Origin: Methanosarcina sp.
Lineage (GTDB): Archaea > Halobacteriota > Methanosarcinia > Methanosarcinales > Methanosarcinaceae
Direction of reading: 5' to 3'
DNA: 64,000 nucleotides
Assembly (NCBI GenBank): GCA_003164755.1
Contig: PLUB01000059.1
Location: 1 to 64,000, forward strand
Made by a program: the position numbers and the translations under genes. The stretch's first letter is position 1, and each line of letters starts with the position of its first letter. Positions 1-11,365 of this stretch are shown piece after piece. A model generated the notes under the pieces. It made no database searches. It worked only from the letters and a program-made list of their open reading frames with translations, and had not been told where the DNA came from.

Positions 1-56
1 ACCAGCATTCAACTCGGTAGCTGTCTGTCCCTTGTGGACAGATGTGCTCCTTAGAA

Positions 57-1534
<1,478 letters not shown>

Positions 1535-2440
1535 TGTTAATAGTATCGCACACTTAAAGATCTTGGTCGCAGAAACTTGCACTAACAACTATCAATTCAG
1601 TTATTTTCAGTTTTGCGATAGATGTTTTTGTAAAACAACTACCAACCAGAATTAACCGAACCGACAAAATCCTCGTCAGACAGGAAAAAACTCCTGACCC
1701 CATTAGATAAAAGAGAATTAAGATAAACCTTGGATTATAATAAAGATATCCATTATAAACCAAATAATGAAGTTTATCACATCTCAAATGGAATTTGCAT
1801 TTCAACTCTCACACAATTGCTTCATGCGAGGAATATATACAAGACAGATCTTGTATATAAAGACTGGGATTATCCCCCCGCATATTTCATTTGCGTGAGG
1901 ACAATGTAGTAGGTTATAAAAGTATATAAATGTTATTATGCTAAGAAGATCAAACAAATTTAAAGAAAGGAAAATGGAATCTGAGTAAAGATTTCAATAT
2001 AAACATACTTTTATAACTTTTAACTTTGTTTTTTTGAGCCATTACTAAAGTAACATCTCCATACACTATATTATTTCAGTTTCCAACTCTCGTTTTTCAT
2101 CTATTTAATACCGTTGTAGACCCTGAAAAACAGCACTACTGATTGTGGACACTATAAATAATTATCCACCATCTAACACTATTTCTAGCTATTGTAAATT
2201 CGGAAATCATTTTTAGGAGCTCTAAAATTAAAAATTTAACTTAAAAATCTATTCTTTTTTCACCAATTATGTTCTTCAAATATATTTTTATTCGATAGCT
2301 ACAACATCAAATTGTACAAAAGTTACTTAACAGGCTTATTCTTTATAGATATAGAATCAACGAGTTTACAGACATATGGGCAAAAATCTGGATATTTCTC
2401 ATTTTTGCAGTGGAACTTCAGGTAATTAAAATATACTCGT
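1535..2440. other. rRNA leader and AT-rich gap
   Basis: No protein gene is supported here. The part next to the 16S gene is its transcribed leader. A short palindrome (ATATACAAGACAGATCTTGTATAT, given here as two arms around 1836-1859) overlaps the proximal promoter. The rest is AT-rich sequence with no recognisable reading frame. Confidence 0.6.
1853..1931 (-). promoter_or_regulatory. tandem archaeal promoters for the rRNA operon
   Basis: Two TATA-box sequences lie upstream of the 16S gene on its strand: ATTTATATAC at 1931-1922 and CTTTATATAC at 1862-1853, about 78 bases apart. A third AT stretch (GTATATATTC) follows at 1840-1831. The distal box is about 390 bases and the proximal about 320 bases before mature 16S. 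Repeated TATA boxes of this form are usual in front of archaeal rRNA operons; start sites are inferred, not seen. Confidence 0.5.
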
Positions 2441-2521
2441 CAGGACTTATGCACTGAGGTGTAAAATTACGTACAATAGACGTTGTAGTAAAACGTGTGC
2501 TTTAGGCAGTTGAAGGTTTAA
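2441..2521. repeat. dispersed repeat, family with copies at 24.8 and 41.8 kb
   Basis: This stretch begins AGGACTTATGCACTGAGGTG and ends CTTTAGGCAGTTGAAGG. Related sequence occurs at 24841-24921 and, shorter, at 41824-41881. The shortest copy has inverted ends (TTAGGACTTATGCAGTTGAA against TTCAACTGCCTAA), which suggests a MITE or the joined ends of a lost insertion sequence. Confidence 0.45.
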
Positions 2522-2933
2522 GGGTGACCAAAGCCGATATTATAATCTTGTAGGTAACCTGCTTCATAACTAGCAATGCAATCATCGCGGATGTAATGCC
2601 ACTAGGAAAAATGATATACTTGGAAGGGATTAAGTCATTGAAATTTGTTTCATACGGAAGCATTTGTTTGCTGTCAGCGCATCCTTGGGTGTTTCCAGCT
2701 ACAACACCATCTTTTATCACCAGTGTGGTAATCAGCGAAAGAGGTGTTGAGTTGACCGTTCTGACCACTGCCATCGTGATCTCTGGGATTTTGGTTGTGT
2801 AAGCCTCTATGCTTGTGATCATTTTGAAGCATTTTGAAGCTTTGCGATCGCCTACGCGGCTGTCAAAGATACTACAAAAAGAACTGCAAAAAATAACTCG
2901 GACATTTTTAATCCTACATGATGATTGTTTCAA
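2502..2933 (-). pseudogene. possible remnant of archaeal CobT-type phosphoribosyltransferase
   Basis: An open frame of 143 codons with two blocks that resemble the archaeal nicotinate-nucleotide phosphoribosyltransferase family (TIGR00303, cobamide lower-ligand activation). The first, TSIEAYTTKIPEITMA followed by a STP motif, is like the N-terminal IPGIT/YTP region. The second, FPSGITSAMIALLVM then KIIISAL, is like the substrate-binding PGGTTTAMAVLLAMG segment. The two blocks are closer together than in a full protein of about 350 residues, and the C-terminal GGTQM half is absent, so this would be an internally deleted and truncated remnant. The call rests on remembered family motifs and could be coincidence; the plus strand also has a 68-codon frame here. 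Confidence 0.3.
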
Positions 2934-3361
2934 TAGTTATTTATCTTATTTAGATTATTATTGCTTCATAAAATTAAAGCGGAGAAATGAGTGGAATTAA
3001 AATCCAAATAATCTAAAAAAAAACATTTATTGTAAGCCTATAAGTGTTTGATTTATCTCCTCAATGCGTAATTCCCAATTATTTTTACTTCTCCATATTG
3101 TTCAAATTTAACACTAAATTATATATAACCCACTTTCCACCGGCAGGCGACTGTGAAAATATCTACTTGTCAGCTTATTATCCAATTTGATCTTTTAATC
3201 ACTAATTACATTTATAAAAGATATTTCCTGCGCATATATGAATTAAATTTTATTGCATTAGGTTGCTAGATTATTGTGGCTTAACTCTTATGATTTATAG
3301 AACAGGGATGATTACTATATATTTAATAATTTGAGCGTTCAAAATTAAATTCAAGGTGATT
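2934..3361. other. AT-rich gap
   Basis: I see no gene, RNA or clear repeat in this stretch. Confidence 0.5.
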
Positions 3362-4158
3362 TTAATGCCGAAATAATATTTCTAAACCCACAATGACCCT
3401 TTGAATGTAATAACTTCTTTGAAAAATTGAAGGATATGAAGTACTCCAATCTCCACAAGTTGTATAAATCCTTTCAAACGAGTCACAGTGTTTTTTAATT
3501 AATTTATCAAGAGTCACATAATACATATCAGGGAACGGACCTGCCAATGATGGAAATTTTTGTCTCCTGATCGCATTTGAGAGATGATAAAGCTCCATTG
3601 GAAGTACATAAGCTTCCAATCCTCTTTCTTTAGCACTGAGACAGTAGTCTACTGCATACAAATGCCAGTCAACTATTATTTTTTCATCAAATTCAAAAAC
3701 ATCAAAAATGGATTTTGGAATTATTATCAAGCATTCGTCAAGTGTTTGTACTGGTTCAGGCTTTGATATTTGATTCCCCCATGGCCAAATTTCTGGAGGT
3801 TCCCCATGTGTTATAATATTTCTTCCTCTTTTCTGATTAGAACTGCCAGACTCAATCATACCAACTACACCAGCAATTCCTAAATTAGTTATAGAATCTA
3901 GAAATCTCTCAATCTCTTCAAGCCAGGAATTTGAAAAGAAACTCACGTCTTGATGAGCAAACATTATGTATTTGTTCCTGGCTTTTTTCCTCCATAGTTA
4001 AGAGCCTCAGCTGCAGACTTGAATTCATCAGAGGTATTATTAATCCCGATTAATTCAAATTTGACAGTTTGATCTTTCAAACTATTAAGCAGAAAATCGT
4101 TAAATATTTACTCATCATTATAAACACAAACAACAGAGATCTTCACTTTCAACCGCAT
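3362..4158 (-). pseudogene. GT2/StrF-like glycosyltransferase, broken
   Basis: A family 2-like glycosyltransferase of the short StrF-domain type (PF13712), about 265 codons. From the ATG at 4158 the frame reads MRLKVKISVVCVYNDE, then meets an in-frame TAA (about 4113). It continues to LNYGGKK, where a one-base error in an A run near 3975 shifts frame. The rest, from ARNKYIMFAHQDVSF on, is open for 200 codons to 3362. The AHQD motif corresponds to the nucleotide-sugar/metal region of the family, and the C-terminal YHLSNAIRR and WSTSYP segments look intact. With two lesions it is probably dead, so its role in surface glycan assembly is lost. It sits at the edge of the glycan locus, with no partner gene on its strand. 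Confidence 0.8.
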
Positions 4159-4937
4159 TTCAAAATTTTCGTCTGAAGTTAATCTTTTAGCTTGAATATC
4201 TGCTTCTTTATGAACGATTAAAGAAAGATTTATTAGAGCATCAAGATTTTCCTTAATTATGGATTTAAATAATTTAAATCTATTATAACTGATTACATTT
4301 ATTATTAAATATAGATATGTATCACATAGAAGAGATTTGATATTGGACCCACGAGTTGCATCTATTGATTTTATCTTTTCATTATATGGAGTAGATTTTT
4401 ACGGAGTAGATACTGTATGCAATTTTTGAGAATAGGTCTTTGCTATTTTTGATAGTAGCATATGAGAATGTAAGTTATACTAGGTCCAAACATATTTAAT
4501 ATTTTAGAGTATAATATTAATCTATCCTTCTATTTTTATACTATATATCTCTAATTTTCTGGCTTTTGATCCAAAATAAACATGGAATTCCTCGAATAAC
4601 AGGCATAAATATTTCATATGAGTTATCTATATATACGGAACCAAGGTTGAAGTTGACGTTTACACCCCCCAGGCTGAAGACCTAGGAGTTTTACTCTTCG
4701 TTCTATAAAAAAAGAGATATGATTCAAAAGAAAAAGAAATGAACCAATAAGCCACTTAGCCTTCAGCTGAATAGTAGTTCACACATTCTGACTTACAAAC
4801 TTGGAATACTGAATAAGGTACAATAGACGTTAGTTCTTAAACTTTGATTTAATACATTTTAAAATGTAATGCTATTAATTTCTAAGTTCAACAGCATAAG
4901 TCCTATACATAAAACAGAATGCAGTCCGGTAATAACA
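4159..4937. other. AT-rich gap with a decayed gene 3' end
   Basis: No complete gene. The notable part is 4639-4709, which shares a reading frame with 8227-8296 (see the repeat entry). A short stretch GTACAATAGACGTT at about 4817 also occurs in the repeat at 2470. There is no obvious TATA box close to the next gene. Confidence 0.5.
4639..4709 (+). repeat. shared 22-codon gene end, copy 1
   Basis: In frame this reads TKVEVDVYTPQAEDLGVLLF then VL and a TAA stop. The copy at 8227-8296 reads TRVEVDAYIPWADDPVILRF then VL and TAA. The differences are mostly synonymous or conservative, so both look like the last codons of two related genes whose upstream parts have decayed. The family is not recognised. 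Confidence 0.5.
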
Positions 4938-5957
4938 ATGGCTTTTAAAGTTACCATTATAATTCTCAATTGGAATGGTTGGGAAGATACAATAGAATGT
5001 TTAGAATCTGTTTATCAGATCGAATATCCAAATTACGATGTTGTTGTTGTAGATAATGGTTCAAAAGATCAATCAGTTGAAAAAATAAAAACATATGCTT
5101 CTGGAAGTCTCAGAGTAGAATCAAACTTTTTAAAATATAACTCGGATAATAAACCTCTACACTTAATAGAATATTCTCAAGAAGAACTCAAATTTAATGA
5201 CAGCATAAAAAAAGATCTAGATAAGTTGCCACCAGAAAAAAAACTTATTCTAATTAAAAATAACCAGAATTATGGATTTGCTGAAGGAAACAACATCGCA
5301 ATAAGATACGCATTGGAAAAGCTGAAGCCAGATTATATTCTTTTGTTGAACAATGATACTGTTGTAGATCGCTGTTTCCTGGATGAATTAATTAAGATCG
5401 CGGAAAGTGATCCAAATATTGGGATCCTTGGACCCACTATTTTCGACTATAAGTATCCCTGTTGTATTCAGTCAGCAGGCTTAAGAATGCGATGGAATAA
5501 AGGAGATGCTATTAGCTTCGTATTTGAGGGTGATTTCTCCGTATCTGCGCAGAAAGTTGATGCTGTACTTGGTTGTACCCTACTTGCAAAAAGTGAGTTA
5601 TTGGACAAAATTGGCCTTTTAAATAAAAAATATTTTGCCTACTTTGAAGAGGTCGAATGGTGTGTGCGTGCACGAAGGGCATTTTATGAAATAGTATATG
5701 TTCCAAAGGGAAAAGTCTGGCATAAAGGAGGTGGCACCAGCAATAAGATCAAGGGATTTGCCCTGTATCAGTATACAAGAAATCAATTCTGGTTCATGAA
5801 ACAATATGCTTCATGTAAACAATATCGGTTATTCATTGCTTATTTCTTTGGATTCAAGTTATTCTCTTTTGTTGGATGGGCTCTGCTCCACAAAAATAAG
5901 ACGTTACTCATATATTTCCTCAAAGGAGTTAAAGATGGCCTATTGACCAGTGATTGA
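4938..5957 (+). CDS. GT2 family glycosyltransferase (rhamnosyltransferase-like)
   Basis: Intact inverting glycosyltransferase of about 339 residues with a GT-A fold, expected to add a sugar from a nucleotide-sugar donor to a surface polysaccharide or glycolipid on the cytoplasmic face of the membrane. Visible motifs are the N-terminal VTIIILNWNGWEDTIECLES, VVVDNGSKD, the DxD-equivalent LLLNNDT, and the acceptor/base segment FEEVEWCVRARR followed by KGGGTSN. This is the layout of the RfbF/WbbL-like GT2 subgroup. A C-terminal hydrophobic stretch (FFGFKLFSFVGWALL) may anchor it to the membrane. I chose the ATG at 4938 because the protein then begins at the conserved first strand; an ATG at 4869 would add 23 residues without family character. 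Neither start has a strong ribosome binding site. It converges with the GT4 gene downstream. Confidence 0.9.
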   Translation: MAFKVTIIILNWNGWEDTIECLESVYQIEYPNYDVVVVDNGSKDQSVEKIKTYASGSLRVESNFLKYNSDNKPLHLIEYSQEELKFNDSIKKDLDKLPPEKKLILIKNNQNYGFAEGNNIAIRYALEKLKPDYILLLNNDTVVDRCFLDELIKIAESDPNIGILGPTIFDYKYPCCIQSAGLRMRWNKGDAISFVFEGDFSVSAQKVDAVLGCTLLAKSELLDKIGLLNKKYFAYFEEVEWCVRARRAFYEIVYVPKGKVWHKGGGTSNKIKGFALYQYTRNQFWFMKQYASCKQYRLFIAYFFGFKLFSFVGWALLHKNKTLLIYFLKGVKDGLLTSD

Positions 5958-6015
5958 GAACTGTATCAAATTATAGTATTTGTTCGTGATGGTTGAAACT
6001 TCGATATTAGGATTT

Positions 6016-7086
6016 TTAGAGAGGATTTGAGTTTAGCTGCTCATATATTCTACGCATTTCTTCAGCTGATTTTTCCCAGTTAAATAACTGTGCTCTTTTG
6101 AGCCCTTTGCATATCAGGGCTTCTCTTAATTTTTCATCCATTAAAACATCATACATTGCGTTTATAAATGCATCGATGTCATGTGGATCTATTGTAATGG
6201 CGGAATCTGCTACTACCTCAGGCAATGATGTTACGTTGGAGGTTACTACCGGTGTTCCGCATGCCATAGCTTCCAGTGGAGGCATTCCGAACCCCTCATA
6301 TAACGAGGGATATACAAAAAGGTCTGCAGCGTTATAGTACTTTGTAATATCATTCTCGGAAACGTATCCTACAAATATTACCTCTTCCTGCAAACCCAGC
6401 TTTTCAATCAATTCAAGAAGCCCCTCACGTGCACCTGGGACTTGTGAGGTTCCGACTTTAAGGAGTCTTATCCCTGGAATTCTCCTTTTCAGCTGGTTAA
6501 CTGCTTCTAATAAAAAGGGGATATTCTTTCTCGGCTGTTCAGAGCCAACATATAAAATTACTTTGCTAGTATCCAGAATACCCAATTTCTTTATGATTTC
6601 TCGATCTCTTTTCACGTAATAGATATCATGGTCAATTGCTGGGTATACTATGCTAATTTTATTTTCTGGATATCCAGTATGTCGTATAATATCTTTTTTT
6701 GAGTATTCGGAAATTGTGATCATCCTATCTGCTTCCTTTAATCCCTTCATTTTCAGTCTTGAAGTAGGTAGTTGCTCATTATCATATACCCATGGGATAA
6801 TGTCAAAGCAGGTAACAATTGTCTTTTCTAATTTTACCAGTTTTAGAATGTAAGCCAGATCCTGACTCGTTATATGTTTTATGTTGTTTTTTCTTATTCT
6901 TCTATTTACAATAAACGGATATACCAGATATTTAACTGCGTCATTTATGATTCTTTTTTTTGAGATCATAGGATACTCTATAGGATTTAGTTTTATGTCT
7001 ATTATCCTTTCATGTATCTTCATCTGGTATTTTGACATCCCAAATATTTCATCAGTTTTTAGGCCGTTTATGTAATCAATTTCCAT
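6016..7086 (-). CDS. GT4 family glycosyltransferase
   Basis: Intact retaining glycosyltransferase of about 356 residues with a GT-B fold. The C-terminal domain carries YVGSEQPRKN (donor-domain start), VGYVSENDITKYYNAADLFV and the signature YEGFGMPPLEAMACGTPVV, with the two glutamates of the E-x7-E motif. The N-terminal half contains the acceptor-domain segment TCFDIIPWVYD and MITISEYSKKDI. It would transfer a sugar such as mannose or glucose in surface glycan assembly. The ATG at 7086 is preferred over the TTG at 7101 because GGAG sits about 9 bases before it. Upstream (7134-7166) lie two overlapping hairpins that may form a regulatory leader. It is convergent with the GT2 gene at 4938. Confidence 0.92.
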   Translation of the reverse strand: MEIDYINGLKTDEIFGMSKYQMKIHERIIDIKLNPIEYPMISKKRIINDAVKYLVYPFIVNRRIRKNNIKHITSQDLAYILKLVKLEKTIVTCFDIIPWVYDNEQLPTSRLKMKGLKEADRMITISEYSKKDIIRHTGYPENKISIVYPAIDHDIYYVKRDREIIKKLGILDTSKVILYVGSEQPRKNIPFLLEAVNQLKRRIPGIRLLKVGTSQVPGAREGLLELIEKLGLQEEVIFVGYVSENDITKYYNAADLFVYPSLYEGFGMPPLEAMACGTPVVTSNVTSLPEVVADSAITIDPHDIDAFINAMYDVLMDEKLREALICKGLKRAQLFNWEKSAEEMRRIYEQLNSNPL

Positions 7087-7133
7087 GTCTAAATTCTCCA
7101 AAATCTCAAATCTTCTTCATTCTAGTAAAATAT

Positions 7134-7166
7134 CCCGCAACAAGTTGCGGGGATGGAAACTTCCCC
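7134..7166 (-). promoter_or_regulatory. two overlapping hairpins in the GT4 leader
   Basis: On the coding strand of the GT4 gene, GGGG...CCCC with a 10-base loop is followed by CCCGCAACTTGTTGCGGG, an almost perfect stem of 8 pairs. The CCC shared by both makes the two folds mutually exclusive. The element ends about 48 bases before the ATG at 7086. It could be a leader switch, or the hairpin end of a lost IS200/IS605-type element. Confidence 0.35.
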
Positions 7167-7506
7167 AAGAACTGCTATTAACTAACTGAGTGATATTTTT
7201 AGCTAGCTTTGCACTATAAAATGAAAATATGTCGTGTAAACCATTGTATCTAGCAAATAAAATCGCACATAGTTTTTTTGTATGAAATATCGTGACAAAT
7301 TTATTTTACACAATGGTATCATCAACTATTTGAATTATATCTGCTTTGAGATTGGTAAAAACTATTTTTTATAAGTTTGATGCAAAATCTACTAATTGTG
7401 ATAATTTACACATTTTCGTTGATGCTGAATCAAAATATTTCCCTTCAAAAGTGATGTAGATTATAAAAAGTATCACAGCAAGAAAAATTCTCATAGAATA
7501 TTCTTA

Positions 7507-7596
7507 AGAAGATTTCGATAAATCCTTAATTTTTATGAAACATATATATACTATTTAGAAATATCTGAAAAAATTTAGGATTTATCGAAATTCTCT
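7507..7596. repeat. 90-bp inverted repeat, MITE-like
   Basis: The arms are AGAAGATTTCGATAAATCC at 7507-7525 and GGATTTATCGAAATTCTCT at 7578-7596; they pair at 17 of 19 positions. Single arms recur at 57953-57978 (GAAGATTTCGATAAATTCTT) and at 50218-50236 in the opposite orientation. A short element with inverted ends and no coding capacity fits a MITE, or the fused ends of an insertion sequence. Confidence 0.6.
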
Positions 7597-7630
7597 AAAA
7601 AGTAGCTTTTGGATTTTAAACTTTGTAGTG

Positions 7631-7756
7631 ATGGAAGCTACAATTGAACTGGGTAATGGTACAACTTTCGATGTCATTAAGAACCAGGTTGAAAATCAGG
7701 TAAACCAGGAAGAAAAAAAAGCAGGTAGGCGAATAAGGATATTTGATTTTAAATAA
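7631..7756 (+). CDS. small ORF of 41 residues, unknown
   Basis: ATG at 7631 opens a frame reading MEATIELGNGTTFDVIKNQV, then a charged tail with NQEEKKAGRRIRIFDFK and TAA. The codon use looks protein-like and the frame stays open for 11 codons before the ATG. It could be a genuine small protein or the 3' end of a lost gene. No Shine-Dalgarno sequence is evident and I do not recognise the family. Confidence 0.25.
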   Translation: MEATIELGNGTTFDVIKNQVENQVNQEEKKAGRRIRIFDFK

Positions 7757-8226
7757 TTTCTTTATTCAAGATCTTGGCTGAGAACATACCCAGTTGCTTG
7801 AGCGAGATATGCCGCCGCAACTTTTATTTGGAAAAAATATAATATGTAATTAGAGAAAAAAATCAACACAGGCTTAATGATATCCTTAAGAGAAAGAAAG
7901 TGAAGAGAAAATACAAAAAACCGTTTTATTTAATTTCTGATAATATTAAATATAATAAAGAGATATAATAAAGACAATTTTTTCTGTCGACAAAAAGAAA
8001 TTTGGAGAAGTACTTCGACAAGAAAATTCCTTAATCAAGTCATCGAAGCAAACTTTAAACTGATAGTGTCTGGCATAAATAAAAATAGTTTAGAATTAAT
8101 TTGGATTAAATCAAAGATTTCTACATAGCTTATTTCCCAAAAAAATTTTAATGCAAACTCTCATTTTTTATTTCGCTTCTTCCATCGGCAACGTTAGCAA
8201 ATACGCAGCCGAAAATTAGATGCATA

Positions 8227-8296
8227 ACCAGGGTTGAAGTTGATGCTTACATACCCTGGGCCGATGACCCAGTGATTTTACGTTTTGTCCTATAAA
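8227..8296 (+). repeat. shared 22-codon gene end, copy 2
   Basis: Partner of 4639-4709 (see there). Both copies stand a few hundred bases before a glycan gene on the plus strand, here the broken flippase at 8427. Confidence 0.5.
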
Positions 8297-8426
8297 ATTG
8301 TCTAAACACTAGTACAGAACTTAAATTGATGTTGAATCTGGAAAAAGATGTTCCATTTAATGAACTTTTTTCACTTGCCAATATGTTGAAATACAACTAA
8401 TAAAAATATAATCGATGTTTTGAATT

Positions 8427-9913
8427 ATGTACAACATAACTGCCATTTTTTTTAATATCCTTAAAATAGATCCTATCCAACGCCAGAGTATAATATCATT
8501 ATTCTGGCAGATAGCATTCACAGGCATAGGTTTCCTGAGTACAATGTACTTCGCACATGCCGTAGGTGCTGCAATTCTCGGTGCATACTTTATATTTTAA
8601 TCATACAACGGCATTTTTGGTTTGATTACAGATGGAGGATTTGGTGGAGCCGCAGTCAAACGTATTAGTGAAGGAAAAGAACCTGATGCATATTTTAGTG
8701 CATCTATTATACTGCGGTTAGCATTCACGATACTTGTAGTACTCCTTTTGCTCTGGTTTAAAAATTATTTTGTAGAACTTAATTACTCAAATATGTTTGT
8801 TTGGCTGCTTCTTTCATTGTTGGTATCAATGATTGCGGTTGCCATCTCAAGCAGAGTTGCCGGAATGGGGAAAATCGGGATACACAGCACCTGTGTAGGC
8901 ATAAAAAATATCTCATGTGTCCTATTTCAGATCCCGGCAATATATCTCGGATATGAGACTGCAGGTATGGCTGGAGGTATGGTGGCTGGAGTACTAGTAG
9001 CGACGATCATTGAATTTCGTTTTTTTGATCTGCGTTTCGTACGTTTCAAATGGGTCCACATAAAAAGTTTATCGGCGTTTTAATTTTGGTTATTTTTAAC
9101 TACTAGTGGAATGCTGGTGTTTTCACAGGCAGATACTATTATCATTGGACATTTATTAGACATGGCCAATGTAGGCATTTACAGGATAACGCTCCAGTTC
9201 ACCATGGTTGCTTCATTTAGCACAAATGCACTACGTGACACGCTTTGGCTCCGTATCAGCAACTGGAGTAAAACTAATGAGATTGAGCTGGTGGAGGGAT
9301 CTCTGTCGCGTGCTATCACCTATTCATTGGTACTGGCAATTCCTGTATTTGTGGGTGGTGTGTTATTGGGCGATCGCCTGCTACTTCTATTCTATGGTGC
9401 AGACTTTGCTCGAGGTTATAAAACATTAATAATACTACTTGCTGTGCAGGTGATTAATATATTCCAGTTTTTGTTTACCATGTATCTGGATGCTCTGGAT
9501 AATCCAAAAGAATCATTTAAAATCACTGCCGTTGGTGTTGTAGCAAACATTGTGTTGAATATTATACTGATTCCAGTTATGGGTGTAAGTGGTGCAGCAA
9601 TCGCAATTCTAGCAACAATGACAATAAATTCTTTACTCGCAAGACGCACGTTATCAAAACTTATAAAAATACGAATTGAGCAGCATAGCCTGTTGAATAT
9701 TTTGATAGCTTCGACTGCAATGGGAGCACTGGTAGGTGGGTATCGTTTACTTATACCACTTTCCAATATATGGGTTACACTGGTGGCTGTTACTATCAGC
9801 GTGACGGCATATGGGGTGTTCTTGTGCTGAAACTTGATAGACAGATTTGTGATAATCTGCGAAAAATTGTAGAAACGATGGGTATGAGAGTTATATGGCC
9901 TGGATGGTTGTAA
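8427..9913 (+). pseudogene. Wzx-type polysaccharide flippase, broken
   Basis: Remains of an oligosaccharide flippase (MOP superfamily, PF01943) of about 495 codons that would move lipid-linked glycan units across the membrane. From the ATG at 8427 it reads MYNITAIFFNILKIDPIQRQ, then meets TAA at 8598 and another TAA at 9081, both in frame. Near 9825 a frameshift separates the last 28 codons, which end at WPGWL and TAA at 9911. Between lesions the frame is rich in transmembrane segments, such as the ILRLAFTILVVLLLLWF and FVGGVLLGDRLLLLFYGADF regions. Three lesions make it non-functional. An intact paralogue lies at 12178-13599 on the other strand, so the export function is not lost. Confidence 0.88.
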
Positions 9914-9993
9914 ATTGGTTATTATTAATTTATAAACTGATTATGACAATTAGATAAAAGTTGACTTTGATATTTGAGTAAAAACAAATTTCT

Positions 9994-10209
9994 TTGTTTG
10001 TGCTATTTGATTCAATGAATACAAAAACAAAAAAGAGAGCATTTCCTATAATTCCTAACAAAAATATATGCATTCATATTAGATCTATTCTTGCCATTCA
10101 ATCCTTTTATGAAAAACTTAATTTTGTGAGATTTTTAGAATTGGTACAAGAATCTGCGTTTTTCTGTGGGATGAATTGTGAAAAACATAATACGATACAG
10201 TCCCAGTGA
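9994..10209 (+). pseudogene. transposase N-terminal fragment (IS4/IS1634-like)
   Basis: A 71-codon frame whose central part, IRSILAIQSFYEKLNFVRFL, looks like the N-terminal region of the large IS4/IS1634-type transposases. The catalytic DDE part is missing and the sequence beyond is unrelated. It is a relic; the family assignment is from memory and moderate. Confidence 0.4.
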
Positions 10210-10309
10210 AGCAATGTAGAAGGGCTTGAGTTGCTAGTTTGTGAGCCAACTTCTAGTGTAAATGTGCAACCTGCGATGATAAGCGTGAGGCATGAAATGA
10301 CAGATGTGG

Positions 10310-10487
10310 GACATTGGATTAACCCAGTTGACATAGTCTATGGCACACAATTGAGCAACTTTTAACTAGATACATCTGCTTCAGCACCTGAAACCTTTGT
10401 CTATACTTCACCCTCAGAAACTGTATTAAATGCAGGTGATCATAAATTTCACGTTGACTTCACAACTGGATGTTATGGACTGCAGTA
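10310..10487 (+). pseudogene. Ig-like (MBG-type) repeat of a surface protein, remnant
   Basis: The frame NPVDIVYGTQLSNF, TAA, LDTSASAPETFVYTSP, then SETVLNAGDHKFHVDFTT matches one unit of the bacterial/archaeal Ig-like repeat found in cell-surface adhesins (VYGT..LS, FVYT, G.VLNAG). One in-frame TAA and the absence of both flanks show a relic of a larger secreted protein. It abuts the transposase fragment, so the gene was probably cut by insertion and deletion. Confidence 0.5.
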
Positions 10488-11365
10488 AAGGCTGTAATTA
10501 ATGCTTTAAGGAATCAAGTTAGGAAGTAGGGATTATTTGGAATGAATATACAAAACACTTAAAAAACATCAAAAGTGAGGAGTCAAATAGCTTCGCTATA
10601 TTTGGAAATATATATCAATAGGTAATTTTCTTAAGTTATTGATCAATATAGACAAACATTTACTGTCAAGGACAGTTTATAATTCTCCCCTTTCAGCGCT
10701 TTAAATTTCTTCGCCTTTTGATATAAATTCTACTCAATATTTCATGAGTTTTTCATCCTATTATTTAATTGATGTTTCAAGATTAAGTTTCCAGTGTAAT
10801 AAATACTTGTTTTTCCATTCGTTGAAATATGTTTTCACCTATCTCACTGAAGCGCAAAACAAAAAAGCTGAGAAATGACAGTAAAACTATTCTTGAAATA
10901 ACTCAATTAAATAATACAGAATGGCCTAAATGCCGTTGACAAGATTACATAAGATATGTTTCTGTTTTAAATTTGTTAATATATCACGATGTTTTCCTAT
11001 GTTTTTGATAATTCGATTATTACATAACTTATAGGATGTACAAGTTTCTACCGATTATATCACAGTAAATGTAAAAAAATATTAGAAACATATAGCTAAA
11101 ATCAACAAATACACATGATACCCATTTAAATTGAGAAAGAACCTTACAAATTTGCAATATTGGGCCATGCAAATAGAATGAAGTTTCCAGTTAATTCACT
11201 TTTTTATTTTTCATTAACAGGATATATAGAATAAGAATTAAATATTAAAAAGGTTATATTATATAATTATCTAGAAAAACTAAATAATGAAAAACAAAGT
11301 TATAATTAGGAAATGTTATCTCTTGCTTTAGTACATATCTAAAAAAGTTTATATAGTGTTTATAT
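10488..11365. other. AT-rich gap
   Basis: No gene. The part around 10807-10950 has weak similarity to 38565-38690 (both contain TTTCCATT..TTGAAA and ACTGAAG..GAAACAAAAAA.CTGA), perhaps two remnants of one lost gene. Confidence 0.4.

Larger units (their letters stand above)
7167..8426. other. gap with inverted repeat, small ORF and decayed gene end
   Basis: About 1.25 kb without a full gene. It contains the 90-bp inverted repeat at 7507-7596, a 41-codon ORF at 7631-7756 and the shared gene end at 8227-8296. The remainder is AT-rich and unreadable. Confidence 0.5.

Noticed and set aside
2596-3000. Plus-strand frames opposite the CobT-like relic
   Set aside because: They contain a stop between them and no family pattern; the minus strand gives the better match.
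7134-7166. Possible CRISPR repeat (GTTGCGGGGATGGAAAC)
   Set aside because: It resembles some repeat ends but occurs once, with no spacer-repeat periodicity and no cas genes.
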